Shown here one piece after another: positions 35,656-45,227 of a DNA stretch of 45,874 nt (positions are counted from its first letter, which is position 1; the number at the start of each line of letters is the position of its first letter). Position numbers and translations under genes: made by a program. The notes below the pieces were generated by a model. It saw nothing but the letters and a program-made list of their open reading frames with translations. It had not been told where the DNA came from and did not search any database. The DNA comes from a bacterium (lineage in GTDB: Bacteria > CSSED10-310 > JAFGSJ01): contig JAFGSJ010000139.1 of assembly GCA_016934675.1 (NCBI GenBank), positions 1 to 45,874 of the forward strand, given 5' to 3'.

Positions 35656-37455
35656 GTGAATATCAGAGAGCTGAGGAGCGAGATGGATGCGAGTACCAGA
35701 GTTGGTATTATTGCCCATGATACGGAATTGCTGCATCAGATAGGTAAGTATCTCTCCGGTGAAGGCTTTATGACCATGTGTTCTTCATCAGGTCAGCAGT
35801 TATGTGCCGGGTTCGAAACATTTCAGCCTGATATAGTGGTCATGACCTGTGATCTTCAGGATATTTCAGCGGGTGAAATGATCAAGTCATTACGCACGAG
35901 GCCGGAATCCGAGAATGTCCCGATCATTCTGGTGTGTGAGGCAGATGAGCGCGACCTGCAGACTTGTATTGAAAGTGGCCTAGATGACTATCTCATCAAG
36001 CCTGTCCGAAAGAACGAGTTGATCGTACGGCTAAGGTCCCTGCTCTGGCGGTATCGCAAGGGTCAACAATTGATCGAAACTGTCAAGACGCTTGAACAGG
36101 AAAAGCTGACTATTCTCTCTGAAATGCAGCAGCAGCAAGCAGAAACCCGCGAACTGCTCATTGCCGAACTGCTGTACGACAAGATCACCGGTTTCCCGAC
36201 GACCCAAACCCTGATGAATGATATTCAGGTCCGACTCGAAAATAACCGTTCGCTCGATATCATTTATTTCTGCATCTCGAAATTAAAGAAAATCGAGGAA
36301 ATCCTTGGTTGGCAGATCATCGATAAAGCACTCGAATTCATTGCCAAGACATTGGAAGAATTGGTGGCCAGGAACCTGACCGAGCAGGATATTCTGGCGA
36401 TTGATCGTGTTGCCGGTGACGATTTTATACTCTTTATTTCCTCGCCCGAGGACTTTTACACACAGAAAAAAATCCCTTTGGTCACGTTTGGTGAGAATAT
36501 TGTGAACAATTTAAAAGCAGCACTCGCTCAGAATTTCGGGCAGGAGATTGCGTGTCATTTCGAGTTTTATCTGGGCATCTCGACAATTACCTATAATGCT
36601 AAAATTAGGTTGGAAAGAATGGTCTACAATGCAATTCGAGAAGCAATCTCCTCTGCATTGAATGAAGAAGGCCGTCATCATGATCAAAATATTATCCGGT
36701 TGCGACAATTGATCGAAAACGAGGAAATACTCACTCTGTATCAACCGATTATTCATCTGGAGACATGTGAAATTCTAGGCTTTGAAGCGGTTTCTCGTGG
36801 ATTGCATGATAATGTCTATTATCAACCGGAACTCTTATTTGATTTGGCCAATCAAGCTGATGTGGTCTGGCAACTCGAGCGGGTTTGCCGCAAGCAAGCC
36901 CTTGAAAATGCCCGTCATTTACCTGACCAGACCCTGCTTTTTCTTAACCTTGATCCTCATGCCGCAAATGATCCGGACCTTAAAGGCAGTAAATTTCAGG
37001 TCAATACGACCCTGTCACCGGATCGGGTAGTCCTCGAGATTACCGAAAGGTCTTGTATCAAAGATTATCAACGCTTTAAACACTATATCAACCAGTTGAA
37101 AGAAGCAGGTTTTCGTTGTGCGGTCGACGATGCCGGATCAGGCTACGCATCATTGCAAAGCATCACCGAAATAAGCCCGGATTTCATCAAGTTTGATATG
37201 GCCCTGGTCCGTGATATCCATACCACTTTTATCAAACAGAGCCTGGTCGAGGCCCTGGTCGATTTCTCCGCCAAAATGAATATCCCTGTCATCGCTGAAG
37301 GAATTGAAACGATCGAAGAATACCTTATGCTTCTTAAATTAGGTGTTCCACTCGGACAGGGATTCCTTTTTGCTAAACCTCAATCTTCATTCGATGAATG
37401 TATCGAAGCGCTTAATTCTTTCAAGGATAATATTACCAAAAATGCAACCATTTAA
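35656..37455 (+). CDS. Pseudo-receiver / degenerate GGDEF / EAL protein
   Basis: A 599-residue c-di-GMP-signalling protein. The N-terminal receiver-like domain (about 14-130) aligns without gaps to the neighbouring canonical receiver around the phospho-site, but Thr64 replaces the phospho-Asp (PDIVVMTCDLQD). A coiled coil precedes a GGDEF-like domain (about 170-330) whose signature is VAGDDF instead of GGDEF, so cyclase activity is unlikely. The EAL domain (about 340-590) keeps its key residues: EAVSRG (for EAL), LFLNLDP, VLEITE, VDDAGSGYASL, DFIKFD, AEGIET and LGQGFLFAKP. A phosphodiesterase is inferred. The GTG at 35656 has aaggag 8 bases upstream; an ATG at 35683 with gaggag is nearly as good. 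Confidence 0.88.
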   Translation: MNIRELRSEMDASTRVGIIAHDTELLHQIGKYLSGEGFMTMCSSSGQQLCAGFETFQPDIVVMTCDLQDISAGEMIKSLRTRPESENVPIILVCEADERDLQTCIESGLDDYLIKPVRKNELIVRLRSLLWRYRKGQQLIETVKTLEQEKLTILSEMQQQQAETRELLIAELLYDKITGFPTTQTLMNDIQVRLENNRSLDIIYFCISKLKKIEEILGWQIIDKALEFIAKTLEELVARNLTEQDILAIDRVAGDDFILFISSPEDFYTQKKIPLVTFGENIVNNLKAALAQNFGQEIACHFEFYLGISTITYNAKIRLERMVYNAIREAISSALNEEGRHHDQNIIRLRQLIENEEILTLYQPIIHLETCEILGFEAVSRGLHDNVYYQPELLFDLANQADVVWQLERVCRKQALENARHLPDQTLLFLNLDPHAANDPDLKGSKFQVNTTLSPDRVVLEITERSCIKDYQRFKHYINQLKEAGFRCAVDDAGSGYASLQSITEISPDFIKFDMALVRDIHTTFIKQSLVEALVDFSAKMNIPVIAEGIETIEEYLMLLKLGVPLGQGFLFAKPQSSFDECIEALNSFKDNITKNATI

Positions 37456-37828
37456 ACTGCTCATTGTCGATGATGATCCAAATGTGGCCGAAAGTATTAT
37501 TTCAATGCTTAAAGGTCTGCCTTATACCATCATCTCTGCCTTCGACGGTGAGCAGGGACTGATCAGCGCTATTAAACTCAGGCCTGATCTGATCATTCTT
37601 GATGTCGAAATGCCGAAAATGAGGGGCTGGGAAGTCTGTAAACTCCTCAAACATAGCCGCAACACTCAAAAAATACCCATTCTGATCCTGACCTCACATA
37701 CGGCTATTTCTGATATCATGGTTGCCATGCAGCAGGGCGCCGATGACTATATGACCAAACCATTTCAGAAAGAAGAATTGATCAAACGCATTCAGCGTCT
37801 CCTGCCCAATCAACAGCAATCCTCATGA
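37442..37828 (+). CDS. Single-domain response regulator (CheY-like)
   Basis: A 128-residue receiver with no output domain. It has the acidic cluster IVDDDP (10-12), phospho-acceptor D54 (LIILDVEMP), the conserved Thr/Ser in ILTSHT and Lys in YMTKPF. Its ATG lies 14 bases inside the end of the EAL gene, in another frame, so the two are translationally linked. It may feed phospho-signals to the pseudo-receiver EAL protein or act through an unlinked partner. No histidine kinase is adjacent. The longer open frame from 37343 lies within the EAL gene and is not used. Confidence 0.9.
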   Translation: MQPFKLLIVDDDPNVAESIISMLKGLPYTIISAFDGEQGLISAIKLRPDLIILDVEMPKMRGWEVCKLLKHSRNTQKIPILILTSHTAISDIMVAMQQGADDYMTKPFQKEELIKRIQRLLPNQQQSS

Positions 37829-37926
37829 ACCGCGAAGTGAAATCCAGGCACACCTTTACAAGCATTTCCCATGTGGACAGAATGCTACCTGCGTTCTTGT
37901 TTCAAAAAACCAGAACAGTCGTCTTG

Positions 37927-39984
37927 CTATTGACTCGCCCTGACTACTTCATCACGTTGAACCGTGGGAATAGACAAAACATAGACGATAGCCGCAATGA
38001 ACATCAGACTGGAAATACCGAAAGCATAGCTGAACAATTCCAGAAATCCACCCAAAACAGCTCCCAGAATATTCGAACCAAGCGCTTGCGTTTGACGTTC
38101 AGCTCTCTTAAAAGAGAAGGCGAAGATACTACTGGCAAAGCAGATAGGGATTGTGTATATAAGTGTCAGCAGGATTGCTCCTTGAGGCAGAGGTATGATC
38201 CATTCGATCGGCAACATCTTGCTAATGATTAAACTGATCAGTAGAAAAAGGTAACTGAAAAGAATGGATTTTTTTGAATTCATTATTCCTTTCTGAACGA
38301 AGAAATTGGCCAGTAGTATTATCAGCAGTACACCGGAGATTACCCAGGCATTGACAACCCAGGTGGTCCCGAAAACTCTGGCCAATCGGCTGACATTATG
38401 TACTTCGATCAGTGAGAAACCGGCTCCCAGAAAGAAGAAATGTCGATCCAGGTAACGTGTTTTCATTGTGTTCGATCCAGTCTGAAGGATCAACCAGAGA
38501 ACAATCGATATAATGATGGCCAAGGGAATAGCCATAATCAGAATGGGGGTTGGTATTTGCTTTTTTTCAATATAGAGGTAGGGCCAATCATCATTCGAGG
38601 ATATAACTGTTTGTTTCAAATCGGGTTGCCATTTTGTAATAAAAGGGAATTCTCTGGGGGTCAGGGCAGATGACCGAGCGATTGCATAAAAGCACATAAT
38701 GATACCCTGCCGATCTATATAATAATATGTTGCTGGGCTGTGACCAAAGGCTTCAGTAAGATTTGCTTCCAGTCTTCGGGCCACCCATTTCTGAGTTGCC
38801 CAGTAGGAAAGATAGAGCAGACCTTCCTCTTCCAGTATTTTCTTGCACATGGCCAGACTTTCCACGGTATAGATATAATTATCGAGCCGGACATTAGTGT
38901 AACTTGATAAGGCAGAATGAGCATCGAGATGACTCATGATGATCAGGTCAAACCGTTCGTTTGTTGTTTCGATGTAATGGCGGGCATCATCAATGAAAAC
39001 TTCAATTCTCGGGTCTGAATAAGGTGAATCAGGATGCGATTTACGGCCGATCTTAATAATTTGTTCATCGATATCGACCGCGACAATTCTTTTCAAGAAT
39101 TGTTGTTGGATCGCAACTGCTGCATCATTACCGGCTCCAGCACCGACAATGAGTACTGAGTGTGCATCCGGTTTGAAAAAATAGGGCATATTCCAACGAT
39201 CGGCCGGACCTTGCTCCTTGAATGACCTCAAGATCATATATCCTGTCCCGTTTACCATAACAAGCCCACAAGATTCATTGTGCAGGAATTCCAGTTTCTG
39301 ATAGGGTGACCAAATGACATCTTCATTTAATGGAAGTAATAAGATCATCACAGGGAGTGATACCAGGACTGACAATCGCAGTTGCCAATTAATGAGATAA
39401 GGCAAGCTGGCGCATAGTATTACGGCAAACCAGACAAGGGGTGGCCAAGACAATGATGATATCAGGGCAAAGACCAGAATGCCCATCAGACTGCCGCCTA
39501 CATTCCAGGAATATGCTTCAATTCTACGAAGCGGTCCCATTTTTGAAATGTACCATCCAACCTGCTGAGCATACCCGAACATAACTACAAGGCAAGCTAA
39601 AAAGAGAACTGATATCCAGAAAATTCCAAGTAAAAACTGCACTATTGTTAACGATGACTTGGCTGGATTATCTCCCATGACGAATGTGCCGTAAAAGTTA
39701 GAAAGAGCCTTCGAAGAAATCTGTGGGCCCCATTCTATGTCAGCATGGATCGGAATCATTATCGAAATGAGTATGAACCATATAGCCAAAAGGGATAACC
39801 AGACCTTCCCTTGTTTGTTTTCATAATAGAATCCCAAACCGAATCCCAACAGACATGCAATTAAAACTTCATTTTTGAAATAAGCAAATATTCTGACCTC
39901 ACTGCCCAACCAACGAATCAAAGCCAGCTCAGCGAACAGTGCAATCATACTGAGAACTAACAGATGCACTCTGTTGATATTCAT
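37927..39984 (-). CDS. Membrane protein with spermidine-synthase-like domain
   Basis: A 685-residue fusion: about seven membrane helices (1-220), a cytoplasmic SAM-binding Rossmann domain (about 275-450) and about six more helices. The SAM motifs are good: VLIVGAGAGNDAA, VDIDEQIIKIG and FIDDARHYI. However, the catalytic segment that normally reads DSSDP/DSTDP is MSHLDAHS, so the first catalytic Asp is Ser. Ordinary aminopropyl transfer is therefore doubtful, and the true substrate may be a different acceptor in or near the membrane. Such transporter-SpeE fusions are common in environmental genomes but poorly studied. The ATG has an aaagatgg stretch upstream. It is convergent with the receiver gene. 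Confidence 0.83.
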   Translation of the reverse strand: MNINRVHLLVLSMIALFAELALIRWLGSEVRIFAYFKNEVLIACLLGFGLGFYYENKQGKVWLSLLAIWFILISIMIPIHADIEWGPQISSKALSNFYGTFVMGDNPAKSSLTIVQFLLGIFWISVLFLACLVVMFGYAQQVGWYISKMGPLRRIEAYSWNVGGSLMGILVFALISSLSWPPLVWFAVILCASLPYLINWQLRLSVLVSLPVMILLLPLNEDVIWSPYQKLEFLHNESCGLVMVNGTGYMILRSFKEQGPADRWNMPYFFKPDAHSVLIVGAGAGNDAAVAIQQQFLKRIVAVDIDEQIIKIGRKSHPDSPYSDPRIEVFIDDARHYIETTNERFDLIIMSHLDAHSALSSYTNVRLDNYIYTVESLAMCKKILEEEGLLYLSYWATQKWVARRLEANLTEAFGHSPATYYYIDRQGIIMCFYAIARSSALTPREFPFITKWQPDLKQTVISSNDDWPYLYIEKKQIPTPILIMAIPLAIIISIVLWLILQTGSNTMKTRYLDRHFFFLGAGFSLIEVHNVSRLARVFGTTWVVNAWVISGVLLIILLANFFVQKGIMNSKKSILFSYLFLLISLIISKMLPIEWIIPLPQGAILLTLIYTIPICFASSIFAFSFKRAERQTQALGSNILGAVLGGFLELFSYAFGISSLMFIAAIVYVLSIPTVQRDEVVRASQ

Positions 39985-40024
39985 GAATTGCCATCTTTCA
40001 TTTTTTTAGCTCTAACAAGGAGTG

Positions 40025-42538
40025 TCACTTAGAAAAATCGAGATAACGATAGATAGCCTCGCGATTTGGCTCGATTTTGTGCTGCATGATATGCTGATAC
40101 TGCTCGACCGTGGGAAGACTGCCGCTCAACGAGGTAACAGCCGCTAATTCTGCAGAACCCAGGAAAACCTGAGCTCCATCACCGATTCGATTGTCGAAAT
40201 TGCGGGTCGAGGTTGACAGCACAGTGGTATGGGGCTTGACACGGGCTTGATTACCCATGCACAGGGAGCAGCCCGGTATTTCGATTCGAGCCCCAATAGC
40301 AGCATACTGAGCAAAGAAACCTTCATTTTTCAGTTGGGCCTGGTCCATCCGGGTCGGTGGACAGAGCCACACCCTGGCTGGGACATGTTTCTGACCTTCA
40401 AAGATTCGGGCTGCAGCCCTAAAATGGCCGATATTGGTCATGCATGAGCCGATAAAGACCTCGTCGATAGGCCTCCCGGCGACTTCGGACAAGGGTTTGA
40501 CGTCGTCCGGATCATTGGGGCAACACAGTAAGGGTTCGGTGATCGCCCCCAGGTCAATATCTAGAACGGCCGCATAGTCTGCGTTCGGATCAGCTTCGAG
40601 CAAGACCGGTTCCGCCAGCCAGGATTCCATGGCCGCAATCCTGTTTTTCAAAGTTTTGGCATCTTTGTAACCATCTGCGATCATGCTCTGCATCAGGGCA
40701 ATATTGCTTTTCAGGAAAGCGATGATGGGAGCTTGATCGAGTTTGATCGTCGCGGCGGCTGCAGAACGTTCGGCTGACGCATCAGTCAATTCAAATGCCT
40801 GTTCGACTGAAAGATGAGGCAGACCTTCCATTTCAAGAATCCGGCCATTAAAGATATTCTTTTTACCTTTTTTACCGACTGTGAGCAAACCTTGTTTTAT
40901 GGCGAAATACGGGATGGCATTAACGACATCACGCAGGGTAATCCCGGGTTGAAGCGTCCCATTGAAGCGGACCAGGACCGATTCAGGCATATCGAGCGGC
41001 ATATAGCCCAGCGCAGCAGCAAAGGCGACCAGTCCTGAACCGGCGGGGAATGAGATACCGAACGGGAAGCGTGTATGAGAATCACCGCCGGTCCCGACTG
41101 TATCGGGCAGTATGAAACGGTTCAGCCAACTGTGAATCACGCCATCTCCCGGTTTCAACGAAACACCGCCCCGATTGTTCATGAACAGAGGCAGTTCACG
41201 GTGCATTTTGATATCGGACGGCTTGGGATAGGCTGCCGTATGACAGAATGATTGCATGACGAAGGGTGACTGGAATCGCAGACAAGCCAGTTCTTTCAAT
41301 TCATCAGCAGTCATCAGCCCGGTAGTATCCTGGGATCCGACCGTGGTCGCTTTTGGTTCGCAGGCGGTTTGAGGCAGCACACCATCGAGCCCGCAGGCCC
41401 GACCCACGATTTTCTGGGCCAGCGTGTAACCCGTTCCGGGGTCCTTGACCGGCTGAGTCGGTGTGCAAAAGACTGCAATCGGGCCGCGTTTGAGTGATTT
41501 TCGTGCCGCCATGGTCAGGTTCCGGCCGATAATAAGATTGACCCTGCCCCCGGCTTGATATTCATCCGCTAAGGTCACCGGCTCGAGACTGAATCGGGTC
41601 AGTTCCTGGCCATTATGGTCAAGGATGCGGCCTGTCTTGGTCTGAATGGTGATAATCATACCTGTTTCGAGCCGAGTCACATCGCAGCGGATCGGCAGGG
41701 CGCCTGAGTCTTCAGCGGTGTTAAAAAAGATGGGTGCGATCTGTCCACCTAGAATGAGTCCGCCCCGGCGCTTATTGGGAATGTAAGGGATGTCCTCACC
41801 AATAGTCCAGATCAACGAATTACAGGCCGACTTGCGTGACGAGCCTGTACCGACCACATCTCCGACGAAAGCCACGGGATAACCGGATTCTTTGAGCTCG
41901 GCGATCTTCTTCAAACCCTCGGGGAACCGGGTTTCACCCATGGATAAAGCGTGCAAGGGAATATCAGGACGGGACCAGGCGTGTCCAGCAGGTGAAAAAT
42001 CATCAGTATTGATCTCTCCGTTCACTTTGAACACAATGGCCTGCATTTCGGAAGGCAGAACCGGGCGGGTCGTAAACCATTCTGCTTCGGCCCACGACTC
42101 GATCACCGCCGCCGCATTTCTGTCATTCTTCGAGAGTTTGAAAATCTGATTGTATTGATCGAAGACGAAAATGACTTTTTTCAATGCTTCTGCCGCTCGA
42201 GTACCGATCTCCGGATCAGGGAGTAAGGCTACAAGTGGAGCGACGTTATAGCCGCCCAACATCGTGCTCAGGAGGAAGACGGCCTCAGTCCGGTTGATCA
42301 AGGGACTCTTCAGTGCACCTTGAGCAATTTTACCGAGAAATTCCGCTTTTATTTTCGCAGCGGGATCAACGCCGGGCGATACCCTTTCCTTGATGAGTTT
42401 CAGCAGAAAAGTCTCCTCGCCATGTGGCGGTTCGACGAGCAGCGAGCATAATCGCTCTGTCCAATCAGGATTGAGAGGAAGCGGTGGAATGCCTTGTTTT
42501 GCACGTTCTGCCTGATGAGCACGATATTCCTGTAGCAT
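40025..42538 (-). CDS. acnB: Aconitate hydratase B
   Basis: Interconverts citrate and isocitrate in the TCA cycle with a [4Fe-4S] cluster. The 837 residues begin with the AcnB-type HEAT-like domain (MLQEYRAHQAERAKQGIPPLPL), then the swivel domain (around GTGSSRKSACNSL) and the core. Cluster ligands are C699 (GSCMTN) plus C757 and C760 (GCSLCMGNQ). The frame extends to 42568, but the ATG at 42538 has an aaggag site and the family's normal N-terminus. Its own strong promoter lies at 42624-42652. No other TCA gene is in the window. Confidence 0.98.
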   Translation of the reverse strand: MLQEYRAHQAERAKQGIPPLPLNPDWTERLCSLLVEPPHGEETFLLKLIKERVSPGVDPAAKIKAEFLGKIAQGALKSPLINRTEAVFLLSTMLGGYNVAPLVALLPDPEIGTRAAEALKKVIFVFDQYNQIFKLSKNDRNAAAVIESWAEAEWFTTRPVLPSEMQAIVFKVNGEINTDDFSPAGHAWSRPDIPLHALSMGETRFPEGLKKIAELKESGYPVAFVGDVVGTGSSRKSACNSLIWTIGEDIPYIPNKRRGGLILGGQIAPIFFNTAEDSGALPIRCDVTRLETGMIITIQTKTGRILDHNGQELTRFSLEPVTLADEYQAGGRVNLIIGRNLTMAARKSLKRGPIAVFCTPTQPVKDPGTGYTLAQKIVGRACGLDGVLPQTACEPKATTVGSQDTTGLMTADELKELACLRFQSPFVMQSFCHTAAYPKPSDIKMHRELPLFMNNRGGVSLKPGDGVIHSWLNRFILPDTVGTGGDSHTRFPFGISFPAGSGLVAFAAALGYMPLDMPESVLVRFNGTLQPGITLRDVVNAIPYFAIKQGLLTVGKKGKKNIFNGRILEMEGLPHLSVEQAFELTDASAERSAAAATIKLDQAPIIAFLKSNIALMQSMIADGYKDAKTLKNRIAAMESWLAEPVLLEADPNADYAAVLDIDLGAITEPLLCCPNDPDDVKPLSEVAGRPIDEVFIGSCMTNIGHFRAAARIFEGQKHVPARVWLCPPTRMDQAQLKNEGFFAQYAAIGARIEIPGCSLCMGNQARVKPHTTVLSTSTRNFDNRIGDGAQVFLGSAELAAVTSLSGSLPTVEQYQHIMQHKIEPNREAIYRYLDFSK

Positions 42539-42623
42539 AGTCGACTCCTTAGATATAAAAAGGTCCATTGTTTCCTTTGATAGTTACAGACAAGGTTTTG
42601 AAAAGGTCAATCCGTAAGGGGGT

Positions 42624-42652
42624 ATTATATTCACAATCACGAAGCAGGTCAA
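42624..42652 (-). promoter_or_regulatory. Strong promoter of acnB
   Basis: On the minus strand a ttgacc -35 (42652-42647) and a perfect tataat -10 (42629-42624) are spaced by exactly 17 bases. The leader before acnB would be about 75-80 bases. This is the best sigma-70 match in the window. Confidence 0.7.
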
Positions 42653-42719
42653 TATGTGCACCGCATGATTCATTTCCGAAAAGCAGGTATTCCGGACTCC
42701 CTACGGACAATATCGAGGT

Positions 42720-44015
42720 CTAGCCGAAAACCTTTTGAAAAATAGTGTCAACATGTTTGAAGAAAATGGACATATCCAGACATTTGATAATCTCAGCCTC
42801 CGGCAGGACGGTCGTAATCTCGTGGTCAGCCAGGACCAAATCACGCAGTTCCTGCTTGGTTTCCCATGATTTGAGGGCATTTCTCTGGACCAGGGCATAG
42901 GCCTGTTCACGAGTCTTGCCTGCACGGAGAACGAGCTCGAGCATGAGTCGTTGCGAGAAAAACAGTCCGTGCGAAATCTCGATATTACGACGCATGGTGT
43001 CCGGAAAAACAGTCAGGTTGTCCATGATATTGGTGAGTTTTCGAAGCATATAATAGACCAGATGTGAACTATCGGGCAGGACCATGCGTTCGACTGAAGA
43101 ATGTGAGATGTCCCGTTCATGCCAGAGCGGCACATTCTCGAAGCCGACCTGCGCATGGGCCCGTACCAGGCGCGCCATTCCCGAGATACGTTCGCAAATA
43201 ATCGGGTTCCGCTTGTGAGGCATGGCCGATGAGCCTTTCTGTCCTTTGCGGAAGGGCTCTTCCACTTCCCTGATTTCTGTCTTCTGCAGGGCCCGGATTT
43301 CGGTGGCTATCTTATCGAGCGTGCTGGCGATCAGGGCGAGCACGGCCAGATACTCGGCGTGACGATCTCGTTGGATGATCTGGGAGGATATCTTGGCTGG
43401 TTCGAGACCGAGTTTCCGGCAGACATACTGTTCGACATAGGGATCCACCAGTGAATAATTGCCGACCGGACCGGAGATTTTAGCCACAGTCAGTCGAGGC
43501 ACGGTCTGGCTCAGCCGTTCGCGTTGTCGTTTCATTTCATCGAACCAGAGGGCCACTTTCAGGCCAAAGGTGGTGGGCTCGGCATGGATACCGTGTGATC
43601 GACCCATGATCGGTGTGTCCCGGTATCGGAACGCCTGCTTCTTGAGACTCTCTAGAAACAGGTCGATCTGGTCGAGTATGAGTCGACAACTGTCCTTGAA
43701 TTGGAGGGCAGTCGTCGTGTCAAGCACATCGGACGAGGTCAGGCCCAGATGCAGGAAACGGGCTTCAGGTCCGATTTTGTCGGAGAGCATGGTCAGGAAA
43801 GCAATCACATCGTGATGGACCACCTCTTCAATCTCCTCCATGCGCTCACGATTGATCGAGGCATGGTCAATGATGGCCTGCAGGCTTTCGGCAGGGACCA
43901 GTTTCAATTCGACCATGGCTTCACAGGCCGAGATCTCGATGGCGAGCCAATGCTCGAGTTTTCGGTCAACGGACCAGACCGCTTCCATTTCAGGCAGGGC
44001 ATAACGTGGAATCAT
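42720..44015 (-). CDS. purB: Adenylosuccinate lyase
   Basis: Catalyses two fumarate-releasing steps of purine synthesis (SAICAR to AICAR, adenylosuccinate to AMP). The 431 residues match the shorter bacterial form. Conserved pieces are TSSDVLDT (93-100), GRSHGIHAEP with H141, and the fumarase/lyase signature GSSAMPHKRNP at 261-271, which holds the catalytic serine loop. It lies 37 bases after the stop of the metallo-hydrolase gene on the same strand, so those two probably share a transcript; acnB downstream has its own promoter. The ATG has gaaagga about six bases upstream. Confidence 0.98.
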   Translation of the reverse strand: MIPRYALPEMEAVWSVDRKLEHWLAIEISACEAMVELKLVPAESLQAIIDHASINRERMEEIEEVVHHDVIAFLTMLSDKIGPEARFLHLGLTSSDVLDTTTALQFKDSCRLILDQIDLFLESLKKQAFRYRDTPIMGRSHGIHAEPTTFGLKVALWFDEMKRQRERLSQTVPRLTVAKISGPVGNYSLVDPYVEQYVCRKLGLEPAKISSQIIQRDRHAEYLAVLALIASTLDKIATEIRALQKTEIREVEEPFRKGQKGSSAMPHKRNPIICERISGMARLVRAHAQVGFENVPLWHERDISHSSVERMVLPDSSHLVYYMLRKLTNIMDNLTVFPDTMRRNIEISHGLFFSQRLMLELVLRAGKTREQAYALVQRNALKSWETKQELRDLVLADHEITTVLPEAEIIKCLDMSIFFKHVDTIFQKVFG

Positions 44016-44052
44016 AATCGTTCCTTTCCATTCATATCTATGATCAAAGCAC

Positions 44053-44829
44053 TTATTTCAGATACAACCATGGGCTGTGCTTGTATGGATTTCCTACTGT
44101 CAGGTGTACGTCTCTGTGTCCACACTGATTACATAAATCCTGGGCGGATAACAGGGCTAGTTCGGGTAAATTGTTGTTTTCACTGATATGGGCCAGCACG
44201 AGGTGCTGCAGATCGTCATGAATAATCTCTTCGAGTAATGAACAGGCATCATCATTTGACAGATGCCCCTTTTTACTCATGATGCGCTGCTTTATCGGCC
44301 AGGTATATGGTCCGGAAATCAACATGTCCCGATTATAATTGAACTCGAGCAAAAGGGCCTGACAGTCCTTCAATTTCTGCTTGATCAATTGAGTGGCATA
44401 GCCCATATCCGTGGCAAGACCGACCTTTCGTCCATTGGCTTCGAGCGTCAACCCGATCGGGTCCTCGGCATCATGCGGGATCGAGAATGGGTGAATCGTG
44501 ATGTGTTCAATCTGAAATGAAATGCCGCTCTCGATATGAAAAACCTTATCGATCGTGCCGATGATATTCTTGGATCGCGCCCATGTCTCCTGGGTGCAGA
44601 AAACCGGAATACCCGTTCTTCGTGTAAGGGGCCCGATACCCCGAATGTGATCGGTATGTTCATGGGTAACTATCAGGGCTTTGAGTGTTGACACGTCGAG
44701 CTCAAGCTCGCTCAAAGCATTTACAATTCGACTGGCGCTCACACCGGCATCGATCAGGATCGAACACTGTCCGTCACTGACAATCGTGCAATTTCCTTTA
44801 CTTCCGCTGGCTATTATTGAAATTTTCAT
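44053..44829 (-). CDS. Metallo-beta-lactamase-fold hydrolase, YycJ/WalJ family
   Basis: A 258-residue MBL-fold protein. The metal motif THEHTDH gives H56, H58, D60 and H61, and a late HISENNN supplies another ligand region. The start MKISIIASGSKGNC and the ATDMGYAT segment are typical of YycJ/WalJ (VicX) proteins, thought to be nucleases linked to cell-wall regulation or DNA repair in Firmicutes. Here there is no WalRK system beside it; purB follows. The frame extends to an ATG at 44853, but the family's usual N-terminus is at 44829. Neither has a clear ribosome site. Confidence 0.88.
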   Translation of the reverse strand: MKISIIASGSKGNCTIVSDGQCSILIDAGVSASRIVNALSELELDVSTLKALIVTHEHTDHIRGIGPLTRRTGIPVFCTQETWARSKNIIGTIDKVFHIESGISFQIEHITIHPFSIPHDAEDPIGLTLEANGRKVGLATDMGYATQLIKQKLKDCQALLLEFNYNRDMLISGPYTWPIKQRIMSKKGHLSNDDACSLLEEIIHDDLQHLVLAHISENNNLPELALLSAQDLCNQCGHRDVHLTVGNPYKHSPWLYLK

Positions 44830-44944
44830 ACACTGGACCGCACTGTGTGTCATGCTTGACGATCAGGAGGACAACATCACTTATACTACGTAGAATATCT
44901 GTCCCTTCTCATAATACAAACGATTGATTTTGTCCACGAGTCCA

Positions 44945-44963
44945 GGGTCCTTTTCAGGGACCC
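44945..44963. other. Short hairpin gggtcc / ggaccc
   Basis: A 6-base stem with a 7-base loop (ttttcag) lies upstream of the metallo-hydrolase gene and left of the repeats. No T-run follows. Significance is unclear. Confidence 0.2.
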
Positions 44964-44989
44964 GTCATTGTAGGACTACGTCGTGACGG

Positions 44990-45049
44990 CTTTAGCCGGT
45001 TTTATTAGACTTATTGTTATTTAAAGATAACCGCCTGATTGTCCCGAGC
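44990..45049 (+). repeat. 60-base direct repeat, copy 1
   Basis: Begins ctttagccggttttatta and ends ttgtcccgagc. It is identical to 45225-45285 apart from one extra t in copy 2. It contains an inner inverted repeat, gttat...ataac. Preceded by cgg, it forms a cggctttagccg hairpin at its left edge. Confidence 0.9.
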
Positions 45050-45059
45050 ATGTCGAGGG

Positions 45060-45227
45060 AAGGGGCTGTCGATTTAATGCTGTCCCCCGCTGGCGGTGGA
45101 GCAGGGGGTGGAATTCTCGAAACTGTAACTATCTGAACTTATTGATTTTAACGATAATCCTCCCCCCGACCCCCTCCAAAGGGGGACAGTGAAAAGGCAC
45201 TTTTTTCGATTAAATCGACAGCCCCTT
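45060..45227 (+). mobile_element. MITE-like palindromic element, 168 bases
   Basis: Bounded by perfect 18-base terminal inverted repeats: aaggggctgtcgatttaa at 45060-45077 and its complement at 45210-45227. A second nested pair lies inside (ctgtccccc near 45080 and gggggacag at 45181-45189). It has no coding capacity. A partial inverted copy is at 1-125, and the two copies diverge in flank right at the terminal repeat, which defines the ends. A non-autonomous transposable element is inferred; no transposase is present in the window. Confidence 0.65.

Noticed and set aside
37825..38232. 135-codon + frame overlapping the SpeE-like gene
   Set aside because: Most of it is antisense to a well-supported gene, and its composition is not protein-like.
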